The notes below the pieces were generated by a model, which saw nothing but the letters and a program-made list of their open reading frames with translations, was not told the DNA's origin and did not search any database. Of a DNA stretch of 5,802 nt, positions 1 through 5,699 are shown piece after piece. Position 1 is the stretch's first letter; each line of letters begins with the position of its first letter. Made by a program: the position numbers and the translations under genes. The stretch is from an uncultured Clostridia bacterium (GTDB taxonomy: Bacteria > Bacillota > Clostridia > Oscillospirales > Ruminococcaceae), in contig CAMYUO010000142.1 in NCBI GenBank assembly GCA_947302065.1, positions 1 through 5,802 on the forward strand, in the 5' to 3' direction.

Positions 1-1
1 C

Positions 2-2920
2 AAGAGTGGTTCCGGCACACAGGCTGATCCGTACACCTTTGAGCTTGTTTATCCGTCAAAAGTTGATGTCACCGGCGTTGAGCTCGGCAAAACAACTGCC
101 AACATTCCGTACGGCGGCACCGAGACCCTGACCGCAACCGTTGCCCCCGACGGCGCTACCGATAAGACTGTTACCTGGGCATCAAGCAACACAAGCGTTG
201 CCACAGTTGACGAAAACGGCGTTGTTACGGCGGTAGCACTTGGTACAGCGACCATAACCGCAACCGCAACAAACGGCACAGCCGAAGATACCACCGATGA
301 TTTCTCTGCAACCTGCGAAGTAACTGTCGAAAAGGCTGAACCGACCGTTAAGACCGAGCCCGCAGCAGTTGCTGGCCTCACCTACAACGGCGAGCCGCAG
401 GATCTTATCACCGCAGGCACGTCCGATGACGGCACAGTGCAGTACGCAGTCGTTGAAACCGATGGCGACGGCGACACCTCCGAATATACAACTGTTAAGC
501 GCGACAGCGTTGATTTATTGGATTTAGCTGATGTAAAGGTAAACACAATTTACACACCTGACCTTGAAGGTAAAGATCAAGGTTATGCGGGAGTATATTT
601 CAGCGGTGGTAATTTTATAATTGATGATATAACATATACTACTTTTATAATTCTGTACTATAACCCCGGTGATAGCAAGTACTATTTGAGTACTGAAAAA
701 GGTAATTCACCTCTCCCCGAAGGCTGCGACGGTCTGCTTATTACCGATATTGACAGCGGCAAAATCTACGCAGAATTTGTAAACACCGCAAATCCTTCCG
801 GCGAAGTTGTGATCGACGAAGAGGCTTGGGTCGAGTCCATTCCAAATGAAACAGACGCAGGCGAGTACAACGTTTATTACAGAGTCAAGGGCGATGATAA
901 CCATAACGATTCAAAGCCGACCAAGATCGACGGCGTAAAGATCGCCAAGGCTGACCCGACCGTTACAGCTCCGCAGCCTTGCGACCTGACATACAGCGGC
1001 GAAGCTCAGGCGCTCATCACCGCAGGCTCGTCCGAGGACGGCACGCTCGTCTATGCAGTCGGCAATAACGGCGAGACTGCACCGACAACCTATTACGATA
1101 CCCTCCCGACCGAAACGAACGCAGGTACATACTATGTATGGTACAAGGTCATCGGTGACGATAACCATAACAATTCAAAGGCTGCCTGCGTGACAGCAGA
1201 GATCAAAAAGGCAGATGCGGCCGTTACAGGCGTTCCTCAGCCTTGCGACCTGACTTACAGCGGCGCAGATCAGGCGCTCATCACCGAGGGTACAGCAACA
1301 GGCGGCACAATGCAGTATGCACTCAGCGCAAGTCCTGAAACGCAGCCTAAGGGTGAATACTCAGATACCGTCCCGAGCGGAAAGAATGCAGGTAACTACT
1401 ACGTTTGGTACAAGGTAAAGGGCGACGAGAATCATAACGATGCTGCTCCAGCATGTGTGACAGCAACGATCAAAAAGGCTGACAGCTCTCCGACAGCAAA
1501 GGATCTGACATACAACGGTCAGGCTCAGGAGCTTGTCAAGGCAGGTCAGTCACCGGCTATCAAGGTCGTTTACGCACTCGGCGAAGATGGTCAGACTGCT
1601 CCGACAGAAGGCTATTCCGAGACGATCCCGACCGCAACGAACGCAGGTACACACTACGTTTGGTACAAGGTCGTCGGCGACCTCAACTACAACGATATGA
1701 CGCCGGTCTGCCTCCCCGTAACTATCAAGAAGGCAGCTGCAACAGTTACGGCTAACAACATCACCAAGTATTGCGGCAGAAAAGATCCCGTCCTGACCTA
1801 CACCGCAGAAGGTCTGCTCGAGGGCGATACCCTTACAGGCGCACTCGCTCGTGAAGCGGGCGAAACAGCCGGCAAGTACAAGATCACCCAGGGCACACTC
1901 ACAAACGAAAACTACAATATCACCTTCACAGGCGCAGAGTTCACTATCGAGGCTACACAGGTTAACAGACTTGCAGGTGCAAACAGATTTGCAACAGCTG
2001 TCGAGATCTCCAAGGCAGGCTTTGAAAAGGCTGAAAATGTTATCCTCACAAGCGGTGTGAACTATGCGGACGGTATCGCAGGTGTTCCTCTCGCAGCAAG
2101 ACTCAACGCACCTATCCTGCTCACAGCAGCTGATAAGCTCAGCGATGCAACGCTCGCAGAGATCGAAAGACTCGGTGCAAAGAACGTGTATATCCTCGGC
2201 GGAGAGGGCGTAATAAGCGCAGACATTGAAAAGGCACTTCAGGAAAAGGGACTCCAGACATGGCGCATCGCAGGCAATAACCGCTATGCAACATCAGCAG
2301 CTATAGCTCAGAGAGTCAGCGAAGATCCGACTGATGTCTTCTTCGTATACGGCGGCGGCTTTGCAGATACATTGTCTGTCAGCGCAATCGCAGCACGCAG
2401 AAATGCTCCGATCGTTTACCTCAGCACAAATGGCGAACTTGACCCGAGCATCGCACAGTATCTTGCAGTGCTCAAGGATAAGGGCTGCGTAAAGAACGCA
2501 TATGTTATCGGCGGAACAGGCGTTATCTCCGATGATATGATGAACAAGGCAACTGCAGCACTCGGACTTGAAAGCGCAACAAGGATCGCAGGCAATGACA
2601 GATATGCAACCAGTGCAGCAGTCAACAAGGCATTCATTGATAGCTTTGATTCTGACGAGCTTTGTGTAGCAACAGGCGCAGATTTTGCAGACGCAGTTAC
2701 AGGCGGCGTTTTCGCAGCAGCAAAGAAGGCTCCGTTCGTCCTCGTTTCCTCCAAACTCAATGAGGATCAGATAGCATTCATTAACAGCAGATCACCAATG
2801 AAGATCAATGTCTTCGGCGGAACAGGTGCAGTAAGCGATGAAACTGTCAAGGCAGTGATCGATGCGATAGTTACAGCACCTAATGCGGCAACGCAGAACA
2901 TTACGACTCAGTCAGAGTAA
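2..2920 (+). CDS. Cell-surface protein with Big_2, MBG-like repeats and three CWB2 anchoring repeats (5' partial)
   Basis: The frame is open from base 2 to the TAA at 2918-2920 (972 visible codons). The start and any signal peptide lie off the left edge, so the internal GTG at 437 is not the start. Visible residues 21-109 form a Big_2-like Ig fold (pattern VTWASSNTSVATVDENGVVT). Residues 111-576 hold four MBG-like repeats marked by LTY.G, NAG.YYVWYKV and GD.NHN motifs. Residues 577-650 are a typical MBG domain (YTAEGLLEGDTLTG, GTLTNENYNITFTGA). Residues 654-751, 754-857 and 860-956 are three CWB2 repeats, each opening with R-[LI]-A-G-x-[ND]-R-[YF]-A-T and containing a YILGG, YVIGG or NVFGG strand. 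In Clostridioides difficile, three CWB2 modules bind anionic wall polymer non-covalently, so this protein should sit on the cell surface with the Big/MBG stalk projecting. The ligand or adhesive role is probably in the missing N-terminus. No LPxTG sorting signal is present; the tail after CWB2 is short and polar. Codon usage differs between modules. Confidence 0.95.
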   Translation, partial: KSGSGTQADPYTFELVYPSKVDVTGVELGKTTANIPYGGTETLTATVAPDGATDKTVTWASSNTSVATVDENGVVTAVALGTATITATATNGTAEDTTDDFSATCEVTVEKAEPTVKTEPAAVAGLTYNGEPQDLITAGTSDDGTVQYAVVETDGDGDTSEYTTVKRDSVDLLDLADVKVNTIYTPDLEGKDQGYAGVYFSGGNFIIDDITYTTFIILYYNPGDSKYYLSTEKGNSPLPEGCDGLLITDIDSGKIYAEFVNTANPSGEVVIDEEAWVESIPNETDAGEYNVYYRVKGDDNHNDSKPTKIDGVKIAKADPTVTAPQPCDLTYSGEAQALITAGSSEDGTLVYAVGNNGETAPTTYYDTLPTETNAGTYYVWYKVIGDDNHNNSKAACVTAEIKKADAAVTGVPQPCDLTYSGADQALITEGTATGGTMQYALSASPETQPKGEYSDTVPSGKNAGNYYVWYKVKGDENHNDAAPACVTATIKKADSSPTAKDLTYNGQAQELVKAGQSPAIKVVYALGEDGQTAPTEGYSETIPTATNAGTHYVWYKVVGDLNYNDMTPVCLPVTIKKAAATVTANNITKYCGRKDPVLTYTAEGLLEGDTLTGALAREAGETAGKYKITQGTLTNENYNITFTGAEFTIEATQVNRLAGANRFATAVEISKAGFEKAENVILTSGVNYADGIAGVPLAARLNAPILLTAADKLSDATLAEIERLGAKNVYILGGEGVISADIEKALQEKGLQTWRIAGNNRYATSAAIAQRVSEDPTDVFFVYGGGFADTLSVSAIAARRNAPIVYLSTNGELDPSIAQYLAVLKDKGCVKNAYVIGGTGVISDDMMNKATAALGLESATRIAGNDRYATSAAVNKAFIDSFDSDELCVATGADFADAVTGGVFAAAKKAPFVLVSSKLNEDQIAFINSRSPMKINVFGGTGAVSDETVKAVIDAIVTAPNAATQNITTQSE
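332..1729 (+). repeat. Four tandem MBG-like repeats inside the surface protein gene
   Basis: Repeat units begin with a Lys-Ala-[Asp/Glu] motif at 332, 947, 1208 and 1475. Units 2-4 are 87, 89 and 85 codons long. Unit 1 is 205 codons because of an insert (described separately). Conserved blocks are LTY.G..Q.L(I/V), VYA(V/L) or MQYAL, (T/S)..NAG.YYVWYKV and GD.N(H/Y)N. Units 2 and 3 are close at the DNA level: CAGCCTTGCGACCTGAC occurs in both, 264 bp apart, followed by a nearly shared CAGGCGCTCATCACCG. This suggests fairly recent duplication. Units 2 and 3 also each carry two cysteines at equivalent places (327/396 and 415/485 in visible numbering). They probably form a rod-like beta stalk. Confidence 0.85.
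491..835 (+). other. AT-rich insert of about 115 codons within MBG-like repeat 1
   Basis: Repeat 1 starts normally (LTYNGEPQDLITAGTS, then VQYAVVETD) and ends normally (IPNETDAGEYNVYYRVKGDD). About 115 extra residues lie where the other repeats have none. The reading frame is kept. By hand count 541-660 is about 31% GC, while 361-420 is about 63%. The inserted peptide is rich in Tyr, Ile, Asp and Thr (for example YTTFIILYYNPGDSKYY) and looks like a small beta-rich module. I do not recognise a family. Exact boundaries are uncertain by 10-20 codons. Confidence 0.7.
1961..2869 (+). repeat. Three CWB2 (cell wall binding type 2) repeats
   Basis: Repeats start at 1961 (NRLAGANRFATAVEIS), about 2261 (RIAGNNRYATSAAIAQ) and about 2579 (RIAGNDRYATSAAVNK). 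Each is roughly 98-104 codons. Each has the CWB2 core: a V(I/F/A)..SG or ATG..(Y/F)AD segment, an A-P-[IF] strand, then a GG.G.(I/V)S loop. Three copies is the number found in C. difficile Cwp proteins, where the modules assemble as a pseudo-trimer that binds wall polysaccharide, so the anchor looks complete and functional. Threonine codons here are mostly ACA (14 of 19), unlike the ACC-rich Big_2 region. Confidence 0.92.
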
Positions 2921-2941
2921 GATCGGCATAATAACAATACT

Positions 2942-2972
2942 AACAGGGCAGCACCTCGCTGCCTTGTTTTTT
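2942..2972 (+). terminator. Intrinsic terminator of the CWB2 surface protein gene
   Basis: The hairpin lies 21 bp after the stop codon. The arm at 2944-2952 (CAGGGCAGC) pairs with 2958-2966 (GCTGCCTTG) around the 5-nt loop ACCTC, with one G-T wobble. It runs directly into six T residues at 2967-2972. It ends the surface protein transcript. Confidence 0.9.
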
Positions 2973-3098
2973 GCCAAAAATCATTTCGCTTGCTCTTTGT
3001 TCGATGCGATAAAATAACGTAAAACAACAAACAAGTAAAGTATCGTCCATGCACAGCTTGAGGCGGCTGCAGAGTGCAATTGCTGGCAGAAATATGTA
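2973..3098. other. Gene-free stretch, no recognised feature
   Basis: AT-rich spacer between the surface protein terminator and the next promoter. Reading frames here are short on both strands and lack ribosome sites. A minus-strand frame of about 60 codons (2981-3169) has low-complexity composition, crosses the + strand promoter and is not convincing. I see no repeat or RNA motif. Confidence 0.6.
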
Positions 3099-3126
3099 TT
3101 GACGTTGTTATTTACTATGATATAAT
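3099..3126 (+). promoter_or_regulatory. Strong sigma-A promoter with extended -10, orphan
   Basis: TTGACG at 3099-3104, a 16-bp spacer, then TATAAT at 3121-3126. A TGA just before the -10 (3118-3120) gives the extended TGNTATAAT form. Transcription should begin near 3133. No intact gene follows on this strand; the transcript should run into the terminator at 3340-3373. It may be the surviving promoter of a lost gene or drive a small RNA. Confidence 0.7.
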
Positions 3127-3264
3127 GTTGTCTTAGAAAATGTAACAATATGTGCATAATTTGCTTCAAGGGGTTGACTGGCTGCGAGAAGTATTTCTCC
3201 GATCAGGAATGAAAAATGAGATAACCTATGCTGACACGATGATTCATCATAGTTATATTCTTAA

Positions 3265-3348
3265 AGAGACACCGTAGTTCTTGCTTGCAGTTCGAGCTAT
3301 GCCGATGTTCTCAGCGGCGGCGTTTACGCAGCGTACTACAAAGCTCCT
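3265..3348 (+). pseudogene. Relic of a CWB2 cell-wall-binding repeat
   Basis: Read from 3265, the DNA translates to RDTVVLAC, then SSSYADVLSGG, then VYAAYYKAP. This matches the CWB2 core and lines up with DFADAVTGGVFAAAKKAPF in the third repeat of the upstream gene, with 10 of 19 residues identical. At the DNA level, GGCGGCGTTTACGCAGC (from 3316) differs by one base from 2702-2718. A TAA at 3262-3264 precedes it in frame, there is no start or ribosome site, and homology stops at the terminator. It is about 28 codons of a module that is normally near 100, so this is a dead fragment of a lost paralogue or partial duplication. Confidence 0.7.
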
Positions 3349-3373
3349 TTGCAAAACGCAAGGGAGCTTTTTT
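3340..3373 (+). terminator. Intrinsic terminator overlapping the CWB2 relic
   Basis: The left arm 3340-3352 (AAAGCTCCTTTGC) pairs with 3358-3370 (GCAAGGGAGCTTT) around the loop AAAAC, 13 bp with a single wobble. Six T residues span 3368-3373. It stops + strand transcription from the orphan promoter. The other strand has only a short T run, so it is less likely to act there. Confidence 0.88.
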
Positions 3374-3395
3374 ATTGTGTGTATCATAATACAGG

Positions 3396-3437
3396 AAAAC
3401 GAGCCTGCCGATAATCCGGATACGGCAGACCCGTTTT
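3396..3437 (-). terminator. Intrinsic terminator of the ABC transporter operon
   Basis: The hairpin starts 18 bp beyond the permease stop codon. On the minus strand, CTGCCG pairs with CGGCAG around a ~12-nt loop and the stem extends outward through T-G, G-C, G-T, G-C and C-G pairs to A-T pairs, ending in TTTT. The two wobble pairs would be C-A mismatches in a + strand transcript. This orients the stem to the minus strand, although a TTTTTGTTTT tract on the + side could give some bidirectional activity. Confidence 0.8.
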
Positions 3438-3454
3438 TGTTTTCAGAGTATTGC

Positions 3455-4210
3455 TTACTGCAGATTGAGATCGTTCTTGATGATATGGATGACCAGTGCA
3501 AATTCGATACCTGCGCATGCCGCAAAGAAAAATGCGAAGAAATACATAACGCCTTCTGTCGAAACTCCGTTACTGTAAAGGGCACTCGATATCGTCGAAT
3601 ACAAGAGCATATAGCCTATGATTATCAGCACTGCGAGCACCGTGCTTCCGCCCTTGCTTCCACCCTGCATCGAGCCTAACGCCGTGACGAGATAACAGCA
3701 CAGCAGCACTGCGAGGAATCCTGTTGCGAGTGAGAGGAACAGCGGCAGTATCAGTCCGAAATTATCAAGTGCTTCGAAAAAAATGTCCATCATGTTCCTT
3801 ATCGAATCAGCGTGACCTGTGCAAATCGAGATGACAAGCAAGCCCACATAAATGACCACAAAGCTGAGCACATAATTGACTGCACCTGCAATGACCTTTG
3901 CGATGACATGCTGTGCAGGTGTAACAGGCAGCGTGTTTGTCAGATAGCCTTCGTGGCTGAACATATTCTTTTTGAATCTGCGGACATTGTGAGAAATGGT
4001 CATGAATGCCAGCAGAGCGGTAAATATGTAATATACAATGCCAAATATGGCAAGCAGGGTGACCAGAGCTGATGATACCACTGAACCCGTACCCTGATTT
4101 ATCAGCAGCAACAGCGAGAATATCGCAACACTGGCACCGTATGTGATATAAATACGTGTAAAGTCTTTCGAGAGATAAATGAACTCGTATTTGAGAAGTT
4201 TTTTCAGCAT
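3455..4210 (-). CDS. ABC-2 type transporter permease, six-helix membrane protein
   Basis: The 251-residue integral membrane protein has about six hydrophobic helices (residues ~20-37, 45-72, 102-130, 151-175, 189-211 and 219-243). A basic cytosolic segment lies between helices 2 and 3 (77-107: RRFKKNMFSHEGYLTNTLPV, then TPAQHVIAK). The EGYLTxTLPV motif followed by a Lys-bearing helix is typical of ABC-2 family permeases in Firmicutes. The N-terminus (MLKKLLKYEF) is the usual amphipathic lead-in. ATG at 4208-4210 overlaps the end of the ATPase gene by 7 bp, and AAGGAGG lies 10 bp before it, which implies translational coupling. It should form the membrane channel for the neighbouring ATPase, probably as a homodimer because only one permease gene is present. 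The substrate is unknown; antibiotic or lipid export and envelope-stress roles are possible by analogy with YtrBC-like systems. Confidence 0.88.
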   Translation of the reverse strand: MLKKLLKYEFIYLSKDFTRIYITYGASVAIFSLLLLINQGTGSVVSSALVTLLAIFGIVYYIFTALLAFMTISHNVRRFKKNMFSHEGYLTNTLPVTPAQHVIAKVIAGAVNYVLSFVVIYVGLLVISICTGHADSIRNMMDIFFEALDNFGLILPLFLSLATGFLAVLLCCYLVTALGSMQGGSKGGSTVLAVLIIIGYMLLYSTISSALYSNGVSTEGVMYFFAFFFAACAGIEFALVIHIIKNDLNLQ

Positions 4211-5292
4211 CCTGCAAACACCTCCTTGAAAATATCATTGAGAGATTTGCCGAAAGTATTTCTGAGCTGGTCTGCATCGCCCTGCAGCGCAAGCGTGCCG
4301 TACTTTATCATGATGACCTCGTTGAGCGCAGGCTCGATATCTGTTATGAGATGTGTCGAGATAACAACGCTCGAATCGGGGTTGTGCGCTCTGATTATCG
4401 TATCGAGGATATAATCTCTTGCAACAGGGTCAACGCCTGCGATAGGCTCGTCAAGCAGATACAGGCTGGCGTTTCTGCTCATTACCAGCACCAGCTGCAC
4501 CTTTTCCTGTGTGCCCTTTGACAGCGTTTTCATCACTGCGTTAGGGTCGATGTGCAGATTTGCGAGCATCATTTCAGCCAGCGGTCTGCGGAAATCCGCA
4601 TAGAAATCGCAGAAATAGTTGAGTATCTCATTTATCTTCATCCACTCGGGGATATATGTTCGGTCAGGCAGATATGAGACCATAGCCTTTGTTGCTGCAC
4701 CAACAGGGCAGCCGTTTATCGTTATCGTGCCCGTGTTCGGTGTCAGCAGACCGCACAGGAGTTTGATGAGCGTGGTTTTTCCGCTGCCGTTAGGACCGAG
4801 AAGACCGATGACACGGCCGTTGCCGATGACAAGATCTATCGGACCGAGCGCATTGAGATTGCCGTAGCGCTTGGAGATCTGTGAACAGCGTACTATCTCA
4901 CGCTGCCCTGCCTGCAAAGCACTCGCCTGGAACTGACTTATCCTTGGGTCGAGCATTATCGGATTCGGGTTGTAATAGCCGTTCATTCCCATCGGATTCG
5001 GCTGGTATGCGTTCTGTGTGTACTGCGGCTGATAGAAATTGCCGCCGTTCATGTTCGGCTGATATGTATTGCCCATCATGCCCTGCTGATACTGTTCTGT
5101 CGGAGCCGGCTGCGGCGGTATGAACTGCTGCGGCGGAGCTGATAAAGAGCTTCCGCAGAAGCGGCAGAAACCGCCGTCGGGCAGATTGACCTTTCCGCAC
5201 CTCGGGCATATAGGGTCTGAGTCTGCCTGCTGCAGCGGCGCTGTTGTGACAGGCTGTTCGGTCATGCCGACCTGCTCATTCTGTATATCCAT
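4204..5292 (-). CDS. ABC transporter ATPase with N-terminal zinc ribbon and Tyr/Gln/Pro/Asn-rich linker
   Basis: The protein has 362 residues. Residues 29-46 form a zinc ribbon, CPRCG then CRFCG (Cys29, 32, 43, 46). Residues 51-115 are a low-complexity, probably disordered linker with YQPN/YQPQ/YNPN motifs at 77, 87, 96 and 107. From about 133 follows an ABC nucleotide-binding domain: Walker A GPNGSGKT (166-173), Q-loop region SYLPD (206-210, Asp in place of Gln), signature LSKGT (257-261, a degenerate LSGGQ), Walker B LYLLDEP (277-283), D-loop GVDP (286-289) and switch His314 in STH. All catalytic elements are present, so it should hydrolyse ATP and drive the adjacent permease. The domain resembles the YtrB/EcsA/BcrA group. 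A stand-alone ATPase of this group is normally 230-300 residues; the extra length is the ribbon plus linker. The ATG is supported by GAAAGGA 8 bp upstream and a perfect promoter. Substrate unknown. Confidence 0.92.
   Translation of the reverse strand: MDIQNEQVGMTEQPVTTAPLQQADSDPICPRCGKVNLPDGGFCRFCGSSLSAPPQQFIPPQPAPTEQYQQGMMGNTYQPNMNGGNFYQPQYTQNAYQPNPMGMNGYYNPNPIMLDPRISQFQASALQAGQREIVRCSQISKRYGNLNALGPIDLVIGNGRVIGLLGPNGSGKTTLIKLLCGLLTPNTGTITINGCPVGAATKAMVSYLPDRTYIPEWMKINEILNYFCDFYADFRRPLAEMMLANLHIDPNAVMKTLSKGTQEKVQLVLVMSRNASLYLLDEPIAGVDPVARDYILDTIIRAHNPDSSVVISTHLITDIEPALNEVIMIKYGTLALQGDADQLRNTFGKSLNDIFKEVFAGC
4221..4227 (-). promoter_or_regulatory. Ribosome binding site of the permease gene
   Basis: AAGGAGG on the minus strand, 10 nt before the ATG at 4210, lies inside the last codons of the ATPase gene. 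It fixes the permease start and supports coupled translation of the two proteins. Confidence 0.85.
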
Positions 5293-5300
5293 AGTGTTAT

Positions 5301-5307
5301 TCCTTTC
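5301..5307 (-). promoter_or_regulatory. Ribosome binding site of the ATPase gene
   Basis: GAAAGGA on the minus strand lies 8 nt before the ATG at 5292. This supports the upstream Met1 over the in-frame Met10 and means that the zinc ribbon is translated. Confidence 0.8.
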
Positions 5308-5317
5308 ATCGTTTTGT

Positions 5318-5331
5318 GCAGCAAATGCTGC
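5318..5331 (-). promoter_or_regulatory. Palindrome in the 5' leader of the ABC operon, possible operator
   Basis: GCAGCA-AA-TGCTGC is a perfect 6+6 inverted repeat. It lies about 10-25 bp downstream of the predicted transcription start and upstream of the ribosome site. The position would suit a repressor operator; the two-base loop is tight for an RNA hairpin. I do not recognise the site. Chance occurrence is possible. Confidence 0.35.
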
Positions 5332-5348
5332 GGAAAATCACTATCAAG

Positions 5349-5377
5349 ATTATAGCACCACAGCATATTATTGTCAA
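5349..5377 (-). promoter_or_regulatory. Consensus promoter of the ABC transporter operon
   Basis: On the minus strand, TTGACA (5377-5372), exactly 17 bp, then TATAAT (5354-5349), preceded by TGC, which makes an extended -10. Every core position matches the sigma-A consensus. Predicted start is near 5342, giving a leader of about 50 nt to the ATG at 5292. Such a strong promoter suggests either high constitutive expression or control by a repressor. Confidence 0.9.
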
Positions 5378-5385
5378 GCCGCAGC

Positions 5386-5459
5386 GGCGGTGCGCTTGTC
5401 CGTCGCATATTGGTTTGAGCGGACAGCGACCTTTGTGTCGCTCCGGGCGGTATTTCGTA
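5386..5459. repeat. Direct repeat copy A, upstream of the ABC operon promoter
   Basis: About 74 bp, with the second copy at 5505-5578 (offset 119 bp). The better-conserved 55-bp part (5405-5459) matches 43 of 55 positions by hand alignment, including GACCTTTGTG and CGGGCGGTA exactly. It begins 8 bp beyond the -35 element. Copy A can form AGCGAC-CTTTGT-GTCGCT, but copy B does not keep this stem, so a conserved hairpin is unlikely. Function unknown. Confidence 0.7.
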
Positions 5460-5504
5460 AGGGTCGGGTATTAATTAGCATAAACTGTACGCACGAATTG
5501 GTCT

Positions 5505-5578
5505 GGAGGTGCTAAACTCAGTAGCATATCGGTCTGAGTGAACTGTGACCTTTGTGGCGATTCGGGCGGTACTTTGAA
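5505..5578. repeat. Direct repeat copy B
   Basis: Partner of the copy at 5386-5459, diverged by roughly a quarter of its positions overall. Both could be fragments of a dispersed intergenic repeat or a decayed tandem duplication. No terminal inverted repeats or coding frame common to both were found; the frame open through copy A is interrupted in copy B. Confidence 0.7.
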
Positions 5579-5664
5579 TAATAGGGTAACCCATAAATTT
5601 TGATGCAGAATTAACAAAACAGAGCTTTCAACCTGTTCAAATCGCAGATTATCCTGCCACGCTC

Positions 5665-5693
5665 TTGACAAACCCGAACATATGTGCTATCAT
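5665..5693 (+). promoter_or_regulatory. Sigma-A promoter reading toward the right edge
   Basis: TTGACA (5665-5670), 17-bp spacer, TATCAT (5688-5693), with TG at 5685-5686 giving an extended -10. Predicted start is near 5700. Two LexA/DinR-like boxes overlap or closely follow it, so it is probably repressed until DNA damage. The gene it serves is not complete in the window. Confidence 0.8.
5676..5687. promoter_or_regulatory. LexA/DinR-like SOS box 1 (one mismatch)
   Basis: GAACATATGTGC, preceded by C, matches the Gram-positive SOS box core GAAC-N4-GTTC except for one base (GTGC for GTTC). It sits in the spacer and abuts the -10 element, where a bound repressor would block RNA polymerase. Confidence 0.6.
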
Positions 5694-5699
5694 TAAGAA

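Larger units (their letters stand above)
3133..3373 (+). ncRNA. Predicted short transcript of unknown function
   Basis: Inferred only from a strong promoter (3099-3126) and an intrinsic terminator (3340-3373) on the same strand, about 240 nt apart. The longest frame inside starts at GTG 3152 and stops at 3277 (41 codons), but it has no ribosome site. A CWB2 relic occupies 3265-3348 in another frame. It could be a small regulatory RNA or simply the leftover ends of a deleted surface-protein gene. No known RNA family was recognised. Confidence 0.35.

Noticed and set aside
49..381. Minus-strand open frame of 110 codons
   Set aside because: It lies entirely opposite the Big_2 domain, is a low-complexity Val/Ser/Ala/Thr sequence mirroring the + strand codons, and has no ribosome site.
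947..1729. Regular tandem repeats considered as a possible CRISPR array
   Set aside because: The period is about 260 bp, in frame, with protein-level conservation; these are coding domain repeats.
2416..2760. Minus-strand open frame of 114 codons inside the CWB2 region
   Set aside because: It is a shadow of the CWB2 coding frame; its Ala/Ser-rich composition results from the GCA/ACA codons on the other strand.
3152..3277. 41-codon GTG frame in the orphan transcript with a faint helix-turn-helix look (WLREVFLRSGMKNEITYADT)
   Set aside because: There is no ribosome site, it is very short, and the resemblance to XRE-type sequences is too weak to call; it is mentioned only as part of the transcript.
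3281..3679. Plus-strand frame of 132 codons across the permease 3' end
   Set aside because: It crosses two terminators, overlaps a well-supported permease and has no homology or ribosome site. The CWB2 similarity at its beginning is in a different frame.
5426..5441. Hairpin AGCGAC-CTTTGT-GTCGCT in repeat copy A as a conserved RNA element
   Set aside because: Copy B has changes that break the stem without compensating changes, so pairing is not under evident selection.
5120..5515. Plus-strand frame of 131 codons over the ATPase start and promoter
   Set aside because: It runs opposite the zinc ribbon, the leader and a perfect promoter, has no ribosome site, and shows no recognisable protein features.
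5631..5647. GTTCAAATC resembling a tRNA T-loop
   Set aside because: The flanking bases do not form the 5-bp T stem, and there is no acceptor, anticodon or D arm around it.
5471..5671. Minus-strand frame of 66 codons through repeat copy B
   Set aside because: It has no ribosome site and no homology, and the frame is not kept in the companion repeat copy.
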